Shown here in pieces: positions 22,213-34,447 of a DNA stretch of 64,000 nucleotides. A model generated the notes under the pieces. The model was not told the DNA's origin and did not search any database. It was given only the letters and a program-made list of their open reading frames with translations. Source of the DNA: Mercurialis annua (Eukaryota > Streptophyta > Magnoliopsida > Malpighiales > Euphorbiaceae); NCBI RefSeq assembly GCF_937616625.2, contig NC_065576.1:11596501-11660500 (forward strand), in the 5' to 3' direction. Each line of letters begins with the position of its first letter. Position 1 is the stretch's first letter. The position numbers and the translations under genes are program-made.

Positions 22213-22491
22213 GAAAAGGGACTTCAAATGCCCCTAACGTTTATCTCAGAATCAATTATGCCCTCATGATTCAAAAAAGTGCAAATATACCCAAATATTT
22301 TTTAACGGGATCATTTAGGACAACAATGTTTTTTCAAAAAAGGGTCATGTATTCTCCTAACCGTGTTAAATGCAAGAGCCTAAATGAGTACATTTTAAAA
22401 CGTTAGAGGTATATTTGCACATTTCCAAATCACGAAGACGTAAATGATCCTGAGACAAATGTTAGGTGCATATATGTCGACCTTTATTCCT
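22213..22491. mobile_element. Foldback MITE at the 5' edge of the LINE
   Basis: The left half (ACTTCAAATGCCCCTAACG, GTGCAAATATACC) is mirrored in the right half (CGTTAGAGGTATATTTGCAC, GTTAGGTGCATATATG). Non-coding, about 280 bp. Confidence 0.6.
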
Positions 22492-22950
22492 TTAAAAAAT
22501 ATTTAATTTGATATTAATGATTTTTTTACTAAAAAAATCTAACTAGGTTATGTTAGAGTTTTAGAGTAGAGAAGAAAAACATAACAGTAAATAAACTTTA
22601 AATTTCATTTTTCCTCTAACACACATCTGCTTCTTAATGTCATTAGATATATAGGAGATAACATAATCAAAATAATCATTACATGGACATCTACATCTTA
22701 CATTACCATACTTTCAACCATACTTCTAATCCTACTCTAATCAGTAACCTAACATCACATGCTGAACTGTGATCTGTCAGCACTATAATATCAAAAACTA
22801 ATACAAAATACATAATTTGAGCTTCTAGAGTATCTTTAAATGTCTCACAAGTTAACAGGTCAACATTTGTTTATGGAAAAACAAGAACCTTGCAAAGCAA
22901 GAGACCCGCACAATTACACTGAACTAAACTTGGACTATCAACTATGCTCC
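22492..22950. other. Nothing recognised
   Basis: AT-rich DNA without supported coding potential. An 82-codon frame at 22840-23088 (plus) overlaps the opposite-strand RNase H relic and looks spurious. Confidence 0.5.
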
Positions 22951-23330
22951 ATAGTAAGTCATTATGCCAGACTTGCTGCCATTAAAAAAGAAGGTCTTCA
23001 AACCATATTCGAGCTTCACCTGGTTCTGCCATCGCAGCCAACTAATGAGCTAAGATATTTGCTGTTTTTGGAGAGTGTTTCCATTTGATTGTTGAGAAAC
23101 AATTTGATGTCTCATAGCCTTTATATCTGCTAGAATATCTCTAACAGCAGTGAGGAATTTACTGTGCTGATTCAACGCATTAATTAGAGTAGCACAGTCT
23201 AATTCAATAATGACCGCCTGGAAAGCACAGTCCCTCGCAACTTCTAATCCCCGAAGTATGGCTTATACTTCTGTATCAATAACCTGGGATCTCACAGAGA
23301 TGAGCTTCGTTCCTACCAATGTTGTTAAAA
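22950..23330 (-). pseudogene. LINE RNase H (RVT_3-like) fragment
   Basis: Minus-strand translation gives AILRGLEVARDCAFQAVII followed by ELDCATLINALNQHSKF and DILADIKAM, typical of the RNase H-like domain at the end of plant LINE polyproteins (the 'E...l..al..a...g...v..E.D...l' pattern). One stop replaces the codon before AILRG, and another follows. It is separate from the larger LINE at 19391-22182. Confidence 0.7.
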
Positions 23331-24109
23331 CTGTGTTTTAACACGCACAATGTTACGATTTTACAAGTTAAAATGTTTCAAACGATTCAACACATTTTAA
23401 AAATCGCATTTTAATAAAATCACTGTAAAATCGTGAGTTAAATCAATAAAATCGATAAAATCAGTAAAATCGTGAGTTTAACTCCTACAATTGTAATGAT
23501 TTTAAATTTCTCAATGTTATATAATACAAACAAGAGTTATGACTTTTACTTGGGCTTTTGAAATTAAACCAAACATAAACCCACCATCTTTAATTAAAGG
23601 GTTTTTCTAAAACTGTTTTTTTTTTTTGAAATTTTTGTAAAAATATTCGTTTTCGCTAGTTTATTAGTAAATTATCGATAACTCATTAATAGATTAGAGG
23701 TAAAAGGAGTATTTTTTATAAAAAAAATTGAAAAAATGAGATAGGATAATTTCCCTAATTAATCATGGGCATACATACTTATCAAAGAAAGACAAAAATA
23801 TTAGCCACAAGCAGAAAAAATGCCCTATATAATTACCTTTTTCGTTATTCTTTAAATTCATTTTACTACTTCTATTTTTTAACTATAAGTTGTATCATAT
23901 ATGTTAACAACTTTTCTGATGTTTTAAAGAAAATTTCCTACATTATACTATTTTTCTATTTTATTTATATTTTTATATTTTTTTTGTCTTTATTTTTTTA
24001 ATTTTTTTTTTACGAAAAATACCTTCTTCTTTTCTTAATTTCACAAATACATTTTTTTTCACTTTTTAATGATTATTTTCTGGTGTTTTTTTTAATTTTT
24101 TATCGTGTT
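23331..24109. other. AT-rich DNA, low-complexity
   Basis: Repeated AAAATCG-type words around 23380-23480 and long T/A runs. No coding signal; an open frame at 23765-24001 encodes a Phe/Tyr/Ile-rich low-complexity peptide and is rejected. Confidence 0.6.
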
Positions 24110-24360
24110 GTTAGTGTAATTATGATGTTTTATAGTGTATATATTGCGTTTTTAGTGTAATTATGATATTTTATAGTGTAATAATAGTGTATATATAGTG
24201 TATCTATGCTATTTTTATAGTATTTTTATAGTGTACTACAAAAACACTGCAAATACACTAGAAAAATACTATAAATACATCAAAAATACACTATAACATA
24301 AATACACTATAACGTAGATACACCATAAAAACACTACAAATACACCATAAATCAATTTAT
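24110..24360. repeat. TATAGTGTA-rich imperfect inverted repeat
   Basis: The left half repeats TATAGTGTA and TTAGTGTAATTATGAT; the right half repeats its complement TACACTATA. A degenerate foldback element or simple-sequence expansion. Confidence 0.5.
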
Positions 24361-24960
24361 TTTTTACAAAATCAGTAGCAGCAAAATAAAAAAATAAATT
24401 TATGAAAAAAAAAACAAAATAATTATATGAATAATAAAAGAATTGTATAAACATAAAAATAATAAATCTACAAGACACTCTTTACAAAAAAATCTAATTT
24501 ATCACAAAAACCCTAAAAAAATTACAAATATCTAAAAACGACGTCGATGAATCCATCAGAAGAAACGCGGCGACGAGAAAATCATTAGAAGAATCGCGAC
24601 GCTGAAAGATCCACAAAAAAATGCGATGGGAACAAACTACGACAGAAAATACACCGGAAGACGTGTGACGGCGAGATGAAAGAAAGCGGTTATTGGAAAA
24701 AAAGAAGATGGAGAAAAATTTGATAGGAAGAGAAGTGGAAAGGAAGAGAAAAATTTAATAGGAAGAGAAAAGCAGAGAGAAAGAAAATTTGTGTTAGGAG
24801 AGAGAAAAGGTATGCTGGCTATGAGAATCAAATGACCTAAAATGAAATAAAGTCCTAATATTATAGTAGGGTATTTTTGATATTATGTGTTAAATAAGGA
24901 CAGGGAGGGGAATTATAAAAAGATGGATAAAAAAGTTGTAAATATGTTTTAAAATGAGTA
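24361..24960. other. Nothing recognised
   Basis: AT-rich, with a short more GC-rich patch at 24535-24680 (GAATCGCGACGCTG). No supported gene. Confidence 0.5.
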
Positions 24961-25340
24961 TTTTGAAAATAATCTCTTCTAATTTTGGTATTTATTGATT
25001 CTTTTAAAATTAACCGCCATATCATTAGCAATGAGAATAGATATTGTTGGAATTGTTTATCTGAGGTCGAATCAGGGCTGCACATCGTCTTACATTGCTC
25101 TATCGTCTGGAGTTTTTGGTGCCATTTTATTCGCCGCCTTAAGGTAGATTACTCAGGCTTAGTTTTTCTTTGTATTCGTAAGAATGTCATGCATTACAAA
25201 TATCACAACTCTTCATTCGTTTATTATGGAAATGATGTGTTTAATAGTCTAAATTTCCTAGCTAGAGATTGATTTCTTTCCGGTTTTCCGGTGTTGTATT
25301 CCAAATCTTTTTTTGCCTTCCTCATCTGGAGAAAGTGCTA
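24961..25340 (+). pseudogene. LINE zf-RVT fragment
   Basis: Plus-strand frame: NRHIISNENRYCWNCLSEV then ESGLHIVLHCSIVWSFWCHF. The Cys/His spacing and the 'ES..H...HC...W..W' pattern match the zf-RVT region after LINE reverse transcriptases. No RT is present; it is a small relic. Confidence 0.65.
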
Positions 25341-27060
25341 ATTCATCTATCATTTAAAAAAATGTACATTTTACATTTATCTTTTGGAATTAAATATCAT
25401 TATTTATTTTTAGTTTAATTAAATATTGAATTTTATTTTTTTATTTATCTACAAGTTCTTTTATTCTTTATATGAAACAGTGTTATATATGTTTACAATT
25501 TTCTTATAATATTAATTTCAATTATTTTTCATTTTTAAATTACAATAAATAAAAATATTTTACATTTATTTTTTTACATAAATATTGATCCGTTATTTTT
25601 AGTATAACTAAATATTGAATTTAATTTTTTATTTATCTACAAGTACTTTTACTCTTTATATGACTTTTTATTATATAAAAACAAATAATTGTTAAATCAT
25701 GTTGTAAATAAAATATTGATGTAAAAAATGATATATAATTAAATAGAATTAACTAAATATTTATTAGCATTGTTTAATACTTTTAAAACTCGTTAATTTT
25801 TGAATGCCTTGAACTCGCGCGAATATAACCGTGAGTGTGGTAAGAACTGGTTCTTGGTCAGAACACGGAAGTTTCCCGTCTCATCAATACGGTTCCATCG
25901 GTTCAAACAAGGGTCGATTACGAGTTTGGTCTGTCCCTGAACACGGCTTGGAAGTTTCTAGGTTTTAGTTTAATGGGCTCGATTTACATTGTTTTTTGCC
26001 CGTAAAGTGCATGAAAATAAAGTACATCAAATTATTTACGTCTAGATTAAAACCAGGTCTGGTTCCGAGCCCGAAAGCCTGGAAGTTTGGAAAATCGAGT
26101 TCTAGGGAAGGGGGAAGAACACACGATGCCGCCACCCTCAGTGTCGGCGGCGACATCATGTACTGTCGGCGCCGGCAGTATCAGCCGGCGGCACCGGCCA
26201 TCTGGGTTGGTGGCGGCGTCATTTGGGCACGAAAGAAAATTAGGTCGTTTTTCATCGTTTTCAGCTCCGTTTTCATTCGTTTTAACTCTGCTTTTCGTGT
26301 AAAGACAGCAAAAAACGCATAAAAATACAAGGAATGCAAATATGGCAATTGCAGAGTGTTAACAACAGATTTTGAACACTAGATTACAATTTTCCAGCAA
26401 CTTTAAGCAAGTATTTTTTTCATGGTTAATAAACTCAAAAACAGCCTAAACATGCATTTTAGGTGTTCTAAACTACTGCCTTTTTGGATTTAAGCATACA
26501 AAACTTATTAATTCAGCCACTAACATGCTTTTTCATCAATTTCATGGCATTTTATTAAAAATACGTAATTGGGCAATTAAAAATGACTCTTGGGACCCTA
26601 TGGGTTTGGGTATGGTCAATTTTAGTCTATAAAACTTGCAAATTGGTCATAAACTTCTAAGATATTGCAGTTAGTCCAATTTCTGGACTTAGATTACAAT
26701 CTTTTTGGATTTTTATAAGCTAACGCCTGCTTATATTCCAGCAAGCAAATCGATAGCTCATCACCAGGACAAATTTTTCTGAAAATTATAATTCGACACT
26801 TAAGTCCCTTATTACTTTTTACATGTCTGAAAAATAGGTGTCTACCGTAACCTTGTCTACTCGTTTGACCAAATATTTAAAAAGTGGCCTTTCTGGTTTC
26901 TAATTAGTCTATTCCAGGTTTTACAGAGATACTTCTAGCTTAAGTACATAATTGTAATGATAGATAACATGACATGATAACTCACTCCAATTCCCTCTTA
27001 TTTTCAAAGGTAAATCATAATACCATCAGGCTGCAATACCCTGAAATGGTATAAGATATG
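25341..27060. other. Unrecognised intergenic DNA with a GC-rich patch
   Basis: 25341-25800 is very AT-rich. 25800-26300 is more GC-rich, with GGCGGCGACATCATG and GCCGGCAGTATCAGCC around 26145-26200 and two overlapping plus-strand frames (25996-26322, 26087-26302) of no known family, possibly a retroelement leader. 26300-27060 shows no recognisable gene. Confidence 0.45.
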
Positions 27061-27077
27061 ATCAAAGAATTTGTTCC

Positions 27078-27560
27078 TTATTCAGTACAATAATTAGACA
27101 TAGTAAGAATAAATTGATTTACATCAGTTCCACGGTCAACCCTACCATTAAAACAGCTAAAGTCTGGCATTTTGAACTTTGCATGAAGTTTTTCATCATC
27201 ATCTAGCAAATATTCATCCAGATTAATAATGGGATCCATGCTATTATTTAACATGTTGGCTTGCATTTTCTCCACTCTCTTAGTTAGATTTTTAATAGGA
27301 TATGGATATTGTTATCTCATAGTCTCAAATATTTCTTAATTTTATCTTTCTTTAGCTTCTCACTTATGAGCTCTTCCTTTTGCTGCTCTTCTTAGCGGTA
27401 AATGTTGGATCCTTCTCTAGATTAATAATCATATCAGTTCAAGGTGTCATGTACTCAGAAAACAAGTTGTTAATCTTGATAATTTATTCTGCAAATGATT
27501 CCTTGAATTCATTCTTTAGTTGATCCATTACCGCCTTAACTAATTTCAGCTTCTCGTCAT
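27078..27560 (-). pseudogene. Ty3-type gag fragment
   Basis: Minus-strand segments read MIINLEKDPTFTAKKSS near 27440 and, further on, HAKFKMPDFSCFNGRVDRG and FILTMSNYC (27275-27078). The 'KMP.F..F.G' phrase is the start of the retrotransposon gag domain in plant Ty3 elements. Stops and frameshifts separate the parts, and no other domain is attached. Confidence 0.6.
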
Positions 27561-28235
27561 TTTATCCTGACATCTTGAGTGATCGACTTTCGAGTAGAGG
27601 TGAACCCGCTTAACTGATGCGCCTAGATAACTGCTTTGAAGACATAGGATTCTTGGGTAAGTTTGTAGGGCTTGGTAACCTAATTAGTCTACCATAGTGT
27701 CTTTGCCAACGATGGTGTGGGAAAGTCTAATGACAGCATGCATAAGAGGTTAATATCTTGATGCATGATATGCATGTTCATGATATATAAGGTTAGTCAA
27801 CATGTCAAAGGTAGCATTTTGTACAGTTTATATCACACAAACATGTAATTCGGATATTAAACTCCCTGGATCACTAAATTTAGATCAGATTACAGAAAGG
27901 TCACTAAACGGACTTTTATTACAAAAATATCACTGAAGTTAACAATTTGTTACAACGGGAAGTCACTCGCAAGAAGATACATGTCTCGTCGGATTTGTCC
28001 ACATCATACATGCCTCATATGCAACGTTAGACGAATTTAATATTGGTTTAATAAACATTTAGGGATCATTTTGGACTCTTTACATTAATAATTAAATTTA
28101 GTTTAACAAAAATTTAGGAATCATTTTGGACTCTTTGCATTAATAATTAAATTTAGTTTAATATTAGTTTAATTATTAGTTTTTAACATCAATTAAAACT
28201 AAAATAAAATTCTAATTAATTTAATCAAATCAAAT

Positions 28236-28790
28236 TTAACCTAAACCTAATAAATCAAAATTGTCCGTCTTCTCAGGTGGGAGGACATGTTCGGCGGCAG
28301 CGCTGCATCTCCAAGAACGGTGACGGGTGCAGATCCTCTCCGGCCAGCAACAATAACTTCCCTTTCTAGACCGGCGACAAGTGCACTTGTAGATCCAAGA
28401 ACGGCGGCAGAAGCCACAATATAAACAATCAAAGAAAGAATTTCTAAAGGATCCATGCAAACAGTGTGTAGATAATTCAAATTCGCGTATATAAGAGTAG
28501 AGAGCAAGAAGCATACCCGGATTTTAGAATCTACAGAAGAACTCTCAAACTTTGTCTAGACAAAAAAATAAAAACATCAGTGAAATTAAAAAAAAAAACG
28601 ATTTTCTCTTTATTTTGAATTAAACAGTACAAAAACAATCAAAATTCAGGCGAGCCTGGACGAAGTTAAGTGTACCTGAGAAGGATCTGTGAGAAATGAG
28701 CCTGAAATTTCTTACAAATCTAAGGAATTTGACGGCATTAATGCCGTTGCTGCTCCTAATTGATCAGTGTAGTATTGTTGCCATTGTCTC
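28236..28790 (-). pseudogene. Possible captured gene fragment inside the MULE
   Basis: The minus strand has an open segment (28507-28247) encoding an Ala/Val/Leu-rich stretch around MDPLEILSLIVYIVASAAV, followed by a basic region. Upstream, at about 28745-28675, is a possible basic presequence-like reading (VKFLRFVRNFRLISHRSFS) that ends at CAG/GTACAC, a plausible splice donor. Base composition is richer in GC than the surroundings. I do not recognise the parent gene. Pack-MULEs commonly carry such exon fragments; that this is one is inference. Confidence 0.4.
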
Positions 28791-29010
28791 TTGATTTTCA
28801 GTGAGGTGATAGAGATGGAGCTGTGATTTACAAGAGAAGAAGTGTGGAGCTGCTGCGCGTGAGTGATAGCAGGCAGTGGTGGTGACTGGAGAGGAAGAAT
28901 GGTGGCCCAGAATAATGAAGAAGATGAGATGAATTTAGGTAAATTAGATTTAGTGGTTAATTATATTTAAAACCCTGAAAAAAATGAAGTTAGGTTCCTA
29001 CATTTTTATG

Positions 29011-29325
29011 GGTTAATGACATATAAAATCACCACCTTTACACGAATTTTCAAAAATAATTCGACTTTGAAAACGTGTCAATTCAGGTCATCACCTTTTA
29101 TTTCTTTTTAAAAACAACATGGATACATTTTTAGATAAAATTTTGCTGACTTGCACACCCGATGGGTCTGCCATGTGTCCTGCCACGTCAGCAAAAACGC
29201 TATTAATATTGCCGATGTCGTTTTTGAAAAGAAACAAAAGTTGGTGCCCTTAATTGACATGTTTTAAAAGTCAAGTTATTTTTAAAAATTCGTGTAAAGG
29301 TGGTGATTTTATATGTAATAAACCC
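29011..29325. mobile_element. Foldback MITE (family 2), nested in the MULE
   Basis: Near-complete inverted repeat: left GGTTAATGACATATAAAATC and CACCACCTTTACACGAATTT are mirrored at the right end. The centre contains TTTTGCTGAC...CCACGTCAGCAAAAA. A second family member lies at 52753-53069. Confidence 0.75.
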
Positions 29326-29610
29326 CATTCATTAATGAATTAATATGATTTTTAAACTTTTATTAATTAAAATTCGTCTGACATGGCATATGAGGCATGT
29401 ATGATGTGGACAAATCTGGCGAGACATGTCATCAAAAATGATGAGTTCTGTGCGAGTGACTTCTTGTTGCAACAAATTGTTAACTTCAAGTGACACTTTT
29501 GTAATAAAAATCCGTTTAGTGATCTTTCTGTAATCTGACCTAAATTTAGTGATTCGGGGAGTTTAATATCCCATATAATTCCTTCCAACCTTATTTCTCC
29601 GCATACGTGA

Positions 29611-30231
29611 TGTTGGAATATGCCTAGAATTCTAATTCCTATTTGTATTAGGACTCTATTAATGAAGTGTTTGGGAGAAGGATAACTTTGTTATCATTGG
29701 CTAACTAGGAAGTATAAATCCAATTAGGATTAATATTCCTAATGCCATATAGATTATTTACTCACTATATATAGCCTACCTTATTCACCTTTTAGAAGAC
29801 ACCAAAACCGAACACACAATGTAGACATTGATGTGAATAAGGGAAAAAAGGGGTGTGTGTGATGTGAGGAATATAAGTTAATTCTTACCCTTTTGGGTTA
29901 CTTCTTGTAGAGAAAGAAACACTTTGTGGGTTTTTCTTCTAAGGGCATATTTATTAGAGATGTTCTCTATTTGGTGATTCTCCACCAATTTTGTACTCCT
30001 TTTGATGATTAGTGGATGGCTCGAATCTTTCGCCCGTGGATGTACGCTTTAAAGCAGAACCACGTAAATCTCTTGTGCTATTTATTATTTTGCTATATTG
30101 TTATTTGTTGATCAAATCCATAATTAAATACCTACCAATGGTTTCGATTCCGCTGCGCATACCAATCCGGTCAAGAACCGGTCACGACAATTGGTACCAA
30201 AGATTCAACAATCGGTATCAATGTTACAACA
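29611..30231 (+). repeat. 5' LTR of the non-autonomous element
   Basis: 621 bp, TGTTGG...ACAACA, with a TATA box in CACTATATATAGCC near 29765. Part of the 149-codon open frame at 30012-30461 lies here and in the interior; it is an unlikely protein. Confidence 0.9.
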
Positions 30232-30232
30232 A

Positions 30233-30247
30233 TTGGTATCGGAGCCA
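30233..30247 (+). promoter_or_regulatory. Primer-binding site (initiator tRNA-Met type)
   Basis: TTGGTATCGGAGCCA, one base after the 5' LTR, matches the familiar TGGTATCAGAGC initiator-Met primer site with a single A-to-G difference. Confidence 0.75.
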
Positions 30248-31420
30248 ATTTGGTTTTCAGATTCAATTTTGGATTATGATTATGATGGCAAAGTATTATT
30301 TGGAGGATTTCGCAAGGCGCAATTACTTGACACAAAGAAGATTATTTGGAGATAGAGAAGCCACCAAATTTGGAAGTGCCGAAAGTTGTCAATTGAAGAC
30401 AGACTTGGGTATTAAAATTCTTAAGGAGATTTTTGTGATGGAGATTAATATGCTACTTTAAACTACAAAGAAAAAGGTATGACTTTTCTAAACACACAAC
30501 TATTTGAGGATTTTATAGAGCTTTTGTAAGATGAATGATTGGGGTAATCTCTTTATACTCTCATAAAATTCTATTAGTAATATAAAAATTGCTTTTAAGA
30601 GTTTGTTGAATGAAGAGTTTGTTTGGGTATAATCAGATTTTGATAAAATCATGATATAGCAAAAGAGATTTTGTTTGATTAAGTAGCAATCTTAGACACA
30701 AGATGAATTACAACGTTTGTAATTTGAAACGGCGTCACTATTGAATCGCTCATAAGCCAATTTGTTTGGAGATAGGCAGAATATTTTTTATCCAAAATTT
30801 ATGCAGATTCAGGTTGTTCATATCACATATGTGCCAATTTCGATTGGTTTTCCGTCTACAACTGAGTTGATAGTGGAGTGTAGTTATGGGTAACGGTCAA
30901 TACATGCAGAATTTTGGGATTTTGGTTCAGTCAAGGACAAGATGCATAATGAGGCAGTTAGAACAATAATGTATGTTCAACATGATTTCTATATGCACAT
31001 GTCTGGTATCTCAATATATAAAACTACGAGTTTTATGGGTTATTTGGCGATGAAGTGAGATTGGATGCTGCACTTGTGATGTATGCTCATTGGGTTGGTC
31101 GACTTATGAAGATTAAGGGATATGCTACGACCTCAACATTTGTTTTTTGATTTAATCATTATAGGCTACTAATGACATTTGTTTCTGGTATCAGTTTTAA
31201 TACCAACAAAATTCGAAGCTTCGTGAAATTTTGATTGATACACCCGAAGATAGTAAATCTTCAAGTCATTTTGGTTTCAGCAAGTTCAAGACGTTCTTGA
31301 AGCTTGTATGGTCCTCCTCAAAGAACCTCTTTTGGAATAAGTTCAGTTTGGACTTAAATGGAGAAGGTGGAGCACAACAGTAATCACAGTTTATTGGAGA
31401 ATTCAAGTCAAGGTGGAGAT

Positions 31421-32041
31421 TGTTGGAATATGCCTAGAATTCTAATTCCTATTTGTATTAGGACTCTATTAATGAAGTGTTTGGGAGAAGGATAACTTTG
31501 TTATCATTGGCTAACTAGGAAGTATAAATCCAATTAGGATTAATATTCCTAATGCCATATAGATTATTTACTCACTATATATAGCCTACCTTATTCACCT
31601 TTTAGAAGACACCAAAACCGAACACACAATGTAGACATTGATGTGAATAAGGGAAAAAAGGGGTGTGTGTGATGTGAGGAATATAAGTTAATTCTTACCC
31701 TTTTGGGTTACTTCTTGTAGAGAAAGAAACACTTTGTGGGTTTTTCTTCTAAGGGCATATTTATTAGAGATGTTCTCTATTTGGTGATTCTCCACCAATT
31801 TTGTACTCCTTTTGATGATTAGTGGATGGCTCGAATCTTTCGCCCGTGGATGTACGTTTTAAAGCAGAACCACGTAAATCTCTTGTGTTATTTATTATTT
31901 TGCTATATTGTTATTTGTTGATCAAATCCATAATTAAATACCTACCAATGGTTTCGATTCCGCTGCGCATACCAATCCGGTCAAGAACCGGTCACGACAA
32001 TTGGTACCAAAGATTCAACAATCGGTATCAATGTTACAACA
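31421..32041 (+). repeat. 3' LTR of the non-autonomous element
   Basis: 621 bp, nearly identical to the 5' LTR (C/T differences seen at the GTACG[C/T]TTTAAAG and TTGTG[C/T]TATT sites). It is preceded by the purine-rich CAAGGTGGAGAT. Confidence 0.9.
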
Positions 32042-32046
32042 CGTGA

Positions 32047-32370
32047 TATTGGTGAAGTTTGAATCTCGGATTATGACCAATCAATAGGGAATGCTAGTTC
32101 GATATTTACAGGCAACACACTCTTCTAATTGTTCTATATAATACAAATGATATTATCACTGTAATAACAATTGGTCTTTAACATCATTGATTAAAAATGT
32201 GTATGGCAATTACTTTTGAGGCCAAAAAATAGGAAATGAGTTGAGGGCCTTTATGAAAAAATTAGGTAAATAAGCTTTATTAATTTAAAAAAAAATAGAA
32301 GCCGTCATAGAGAAGTTTGGTAAACAAGCATTACCTAAATTCTAGATCTAGTTTTGAATGTTTGTATACA
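32047..32370. other. Nothing recognised
   Basis: AT-rich spacer between the small LTR element and the hAT relic. Confidence 0.6.
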
Positions 32371-34060
32371 GTGGCGGAACCAGGAATTGTTTCAAGCCCG
32401 GGCTAAACAACATGCAATAAATAATATATAAATTTTTGCATAAAAGTTATATTAATAATAAAAAAATATCAATAAATTCTTACATTAGTCAATAGCGGGA
32501 AGGCAATTGTATTCTTCGCGTTTGCAAACCTTGCAAGCGTTGTAAAATGGGCTCGTCGTCAATCTTCACAAAAAAAAATTCTCAATAAAACATGATAAGC
32601 TGTCGCTTAGAAATTCATCCCCCATTTTATTACGCAAATCGGTCTTGATGATATTTATTGCTGAAAATGCCTTTTCAACTGAAGCAGTTGAAACTGGCAA
32701 AACCAATGTTAATTCAATCAATCGATAAATAAGGGGGTAAACAGTGTACTTCTCTATTTCAACCATCTTCTTTGCAAGTTCCCCGATTCCCACAAGTTCA
32801 AAAAAATCAGCACTTTACCTCACATCATGTATGTATATCTCCAATTGATCACTCAACAGAATCAAATCAAATGTAGAAAAATCTTCTGGATAAAGCTCGG
32901 CAAGACGATGCAATTTCAAGGCATCAAATCTAGGAAACGATTGTCGTGGATCAAGACAGGTTAAGCAAGAAAGCAACTCTAGATTTCCTTTAGAGAAACG
33001 GTCATTCATCTCTTGCACAATCACATCAATAACCTAATATAAGGAAAAAAAATAAAACTAAGAGAATTATGAAGTGTAATAATAATAAAAAGAATAGCAT
33101 ATTTAAAACATTACTAACCTCAAAAAATATTTCCACACGGAAATGACGAGAATATGTTATAGTTTGACCTTCACGTTCTAACCGCCAACGATTCGGTAAA
33201 CTATCTTCCAAATTAGGTACATCGATAGAATTTTTAACACAAAACTTGTCAATCTCATCAAAAAGATCATTCCATCCATCCTCCCTAAATGATTGGAACT
33301 TGACATTTATAGCACGTACCATGTCTAATCATTGACAATATTTTGATTTTTCTCTTGCAAAACTTGTGATAATCGATTTGTAATTGCCAAGACTTTTTTT
33401 ATCAAATGCAAGGTGAATACGAATTCAAAATTTTCCATTCGGTCAAGTAAATCCAAAGCTGCACCTTTTTCCTTTGAACCAGTCGCATCATCATGCACAT
33501 TTCCATGCACTTCCATTACTGAAGACCACATTAATAATATACGAAGTATCGTTTGATAATGAGAACCCCATCTTGTGTCTCCAGGTCTTACAAGACTTGT
33601 CTCTTGATGCAACCCTCTTCCTGAAGAAATTTCACCATTTTCCAATTGTGTGACCATAAGATCATGTTGACTTTGTCTGAGTGCATCTTTTCTTTTTCAT
33701 GAAGCTCCAACAGTGTTCACAAGCATGGATAAATAACTAAATGAATTCTCAACAATTGGTAATGTTTTTGCAACAGCAACAACTGCCAATTGAAGCTAGT
33801 GAGTAAAACAGTGAACATACCTAGCATAAGGATTATCATCAAGTATGAGCGATTTTAAACCATTGAATTCTCCACACATGTTTGAAGCCCCATCATATGC
33901 TTACCCTCGTAGTCTAGATATTGAAAGTCCATACTTTGCAAAAAAATTGTTAATAGTTTGTTTTAAAGTATGTGATGAAGTATCTGCTACATGCTCAACT
34001 GAAAGAAACCTCTCGAGAATCTCTCCATGACGTATGGAATTAGCATTGAATTTACTAAAT
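32371..34060 (-). pseudogene. Decayed hAT transposase (ZMYM1-like)
   Basis: Minus-strand open pieces read, in order, HCFTHQLQLAVVAVAK-like sequence with one stop (about 33830-33780), RPGDTRWGSHYQTILRIL (33657-33325), a mid-region (33322-33026), LDPRQSFPRFDALKLHRLAE (33024-32815) and LVLPVSTASVEKAFSAINII (32793-32566). The last is the hAT C-terminal dimerisation motif. This order matches plant ZMYM1-type hAT transposases. The low-coordinate end has CAGTGGCGGAACCAGGAATT at 32370-32389, a typical end of such transposons. The other terminus was not found. Frameshifts and stops make it inactive. Confidence 0.8.
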
Positions 34061-34447
34061 TTGAAATGGCTGATTTTGAAATTTCATTTTATGAATATAA
34101 GTATGGAATTAGCCTTGAATTTAATGTAATTTGGTCTAGAGAAAATGCTTATTTTGAAAATTTAATTCCATGAAATTGGGGGTTGGACTTGAAAACTTTA
34201 ATTGCGCATTAGATTTTGAAATCGAATTTGATTTTTTTTATTGATTGATAGGCTCAAACCCTTATATTGACATGACTCGGTCACAAAGAAGGATATATTG
34301 GGTAAGTCCTCATGGGAAGTAACTAAGCTTTGCATGGATGAGCTTATAGTCTGGTTGTTCTTTTTGGTAACTCGGCTAGGTCCCCATAACAAAATATACA
34401 ATTTCACTCTCCATCATTTAAGTACAACAGATTGAGGTACTAGGCTA
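34061..34447. other. Short direct repeats, no gene
   Basis: TATGGAATTAGC[A/C]TTGAATTTA occurs twice (about 34033 and 34102). No recognised coding sequence. Confidence 0.5.

Larger units (their letters stand above)
27852..29571. mobile_element. Mutator-like long-TIR element (possible Pack-MULE)
   Basis: Terminal inverted repeats of about 200 bp begin GGATATTAAACTCCC on the left (27852) and end in its complement on the right (29571). Inside, both arms carry GTCACT..., ACAAATTTGTCCACATC-type and CATACATGCCTCATATG blocks. The flanks CATGTAATTC (27842-27851) and CATATAATTC (29572-29581) match at 9 of 10 bases, a target duplication of the length typical for Mutator-like elements. No transposase is present, so it is non-autonomous. 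The interior holds a more GC-rich gene-like segment and a nested MITE. Confidence 0.8.
29606..32046 (+). mobile_element. Non-autonomous LTR retrotransposon (Copia-like) with 5-bp TSD
   Basis: Two direct 621-bp LTRs (29611-30231 and 31421-32041) begin TGTTGG and end ACAACA. I found two differences on direct comparison. Both flanks are CGTGA (29606-29610 and 32042-32046), a perfect target duplication. A primer-binding site follows the first LTR and a purine-rich AAGGTGGAGAT precedes the second. The 1.19-kb interior has no gag, protease, RT or integrase; its short frames are not recognisable. It must use proteins of another element. Structure and size suggest a TRIM/LARD-like or deletion derivative. 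Confidence 0.9.

Noticed and set aside
28236..28514. 92-codon Cys-rich minus-strand frame in the MULE
   Set aside because: Its overlapping frame (28507-28247) gives a more natural hydrophobic segment; the Cys-rich reading is probably a shadow.
30012..30461. 149-codon frame spanning the end of the 5' LTR and interior of the small LTR element
   Set aside because: It starts in the LTR and crosses the primer-binding site; the shorter 3' LTR counterpart ends at the boundary, so it is not a conserved gene.
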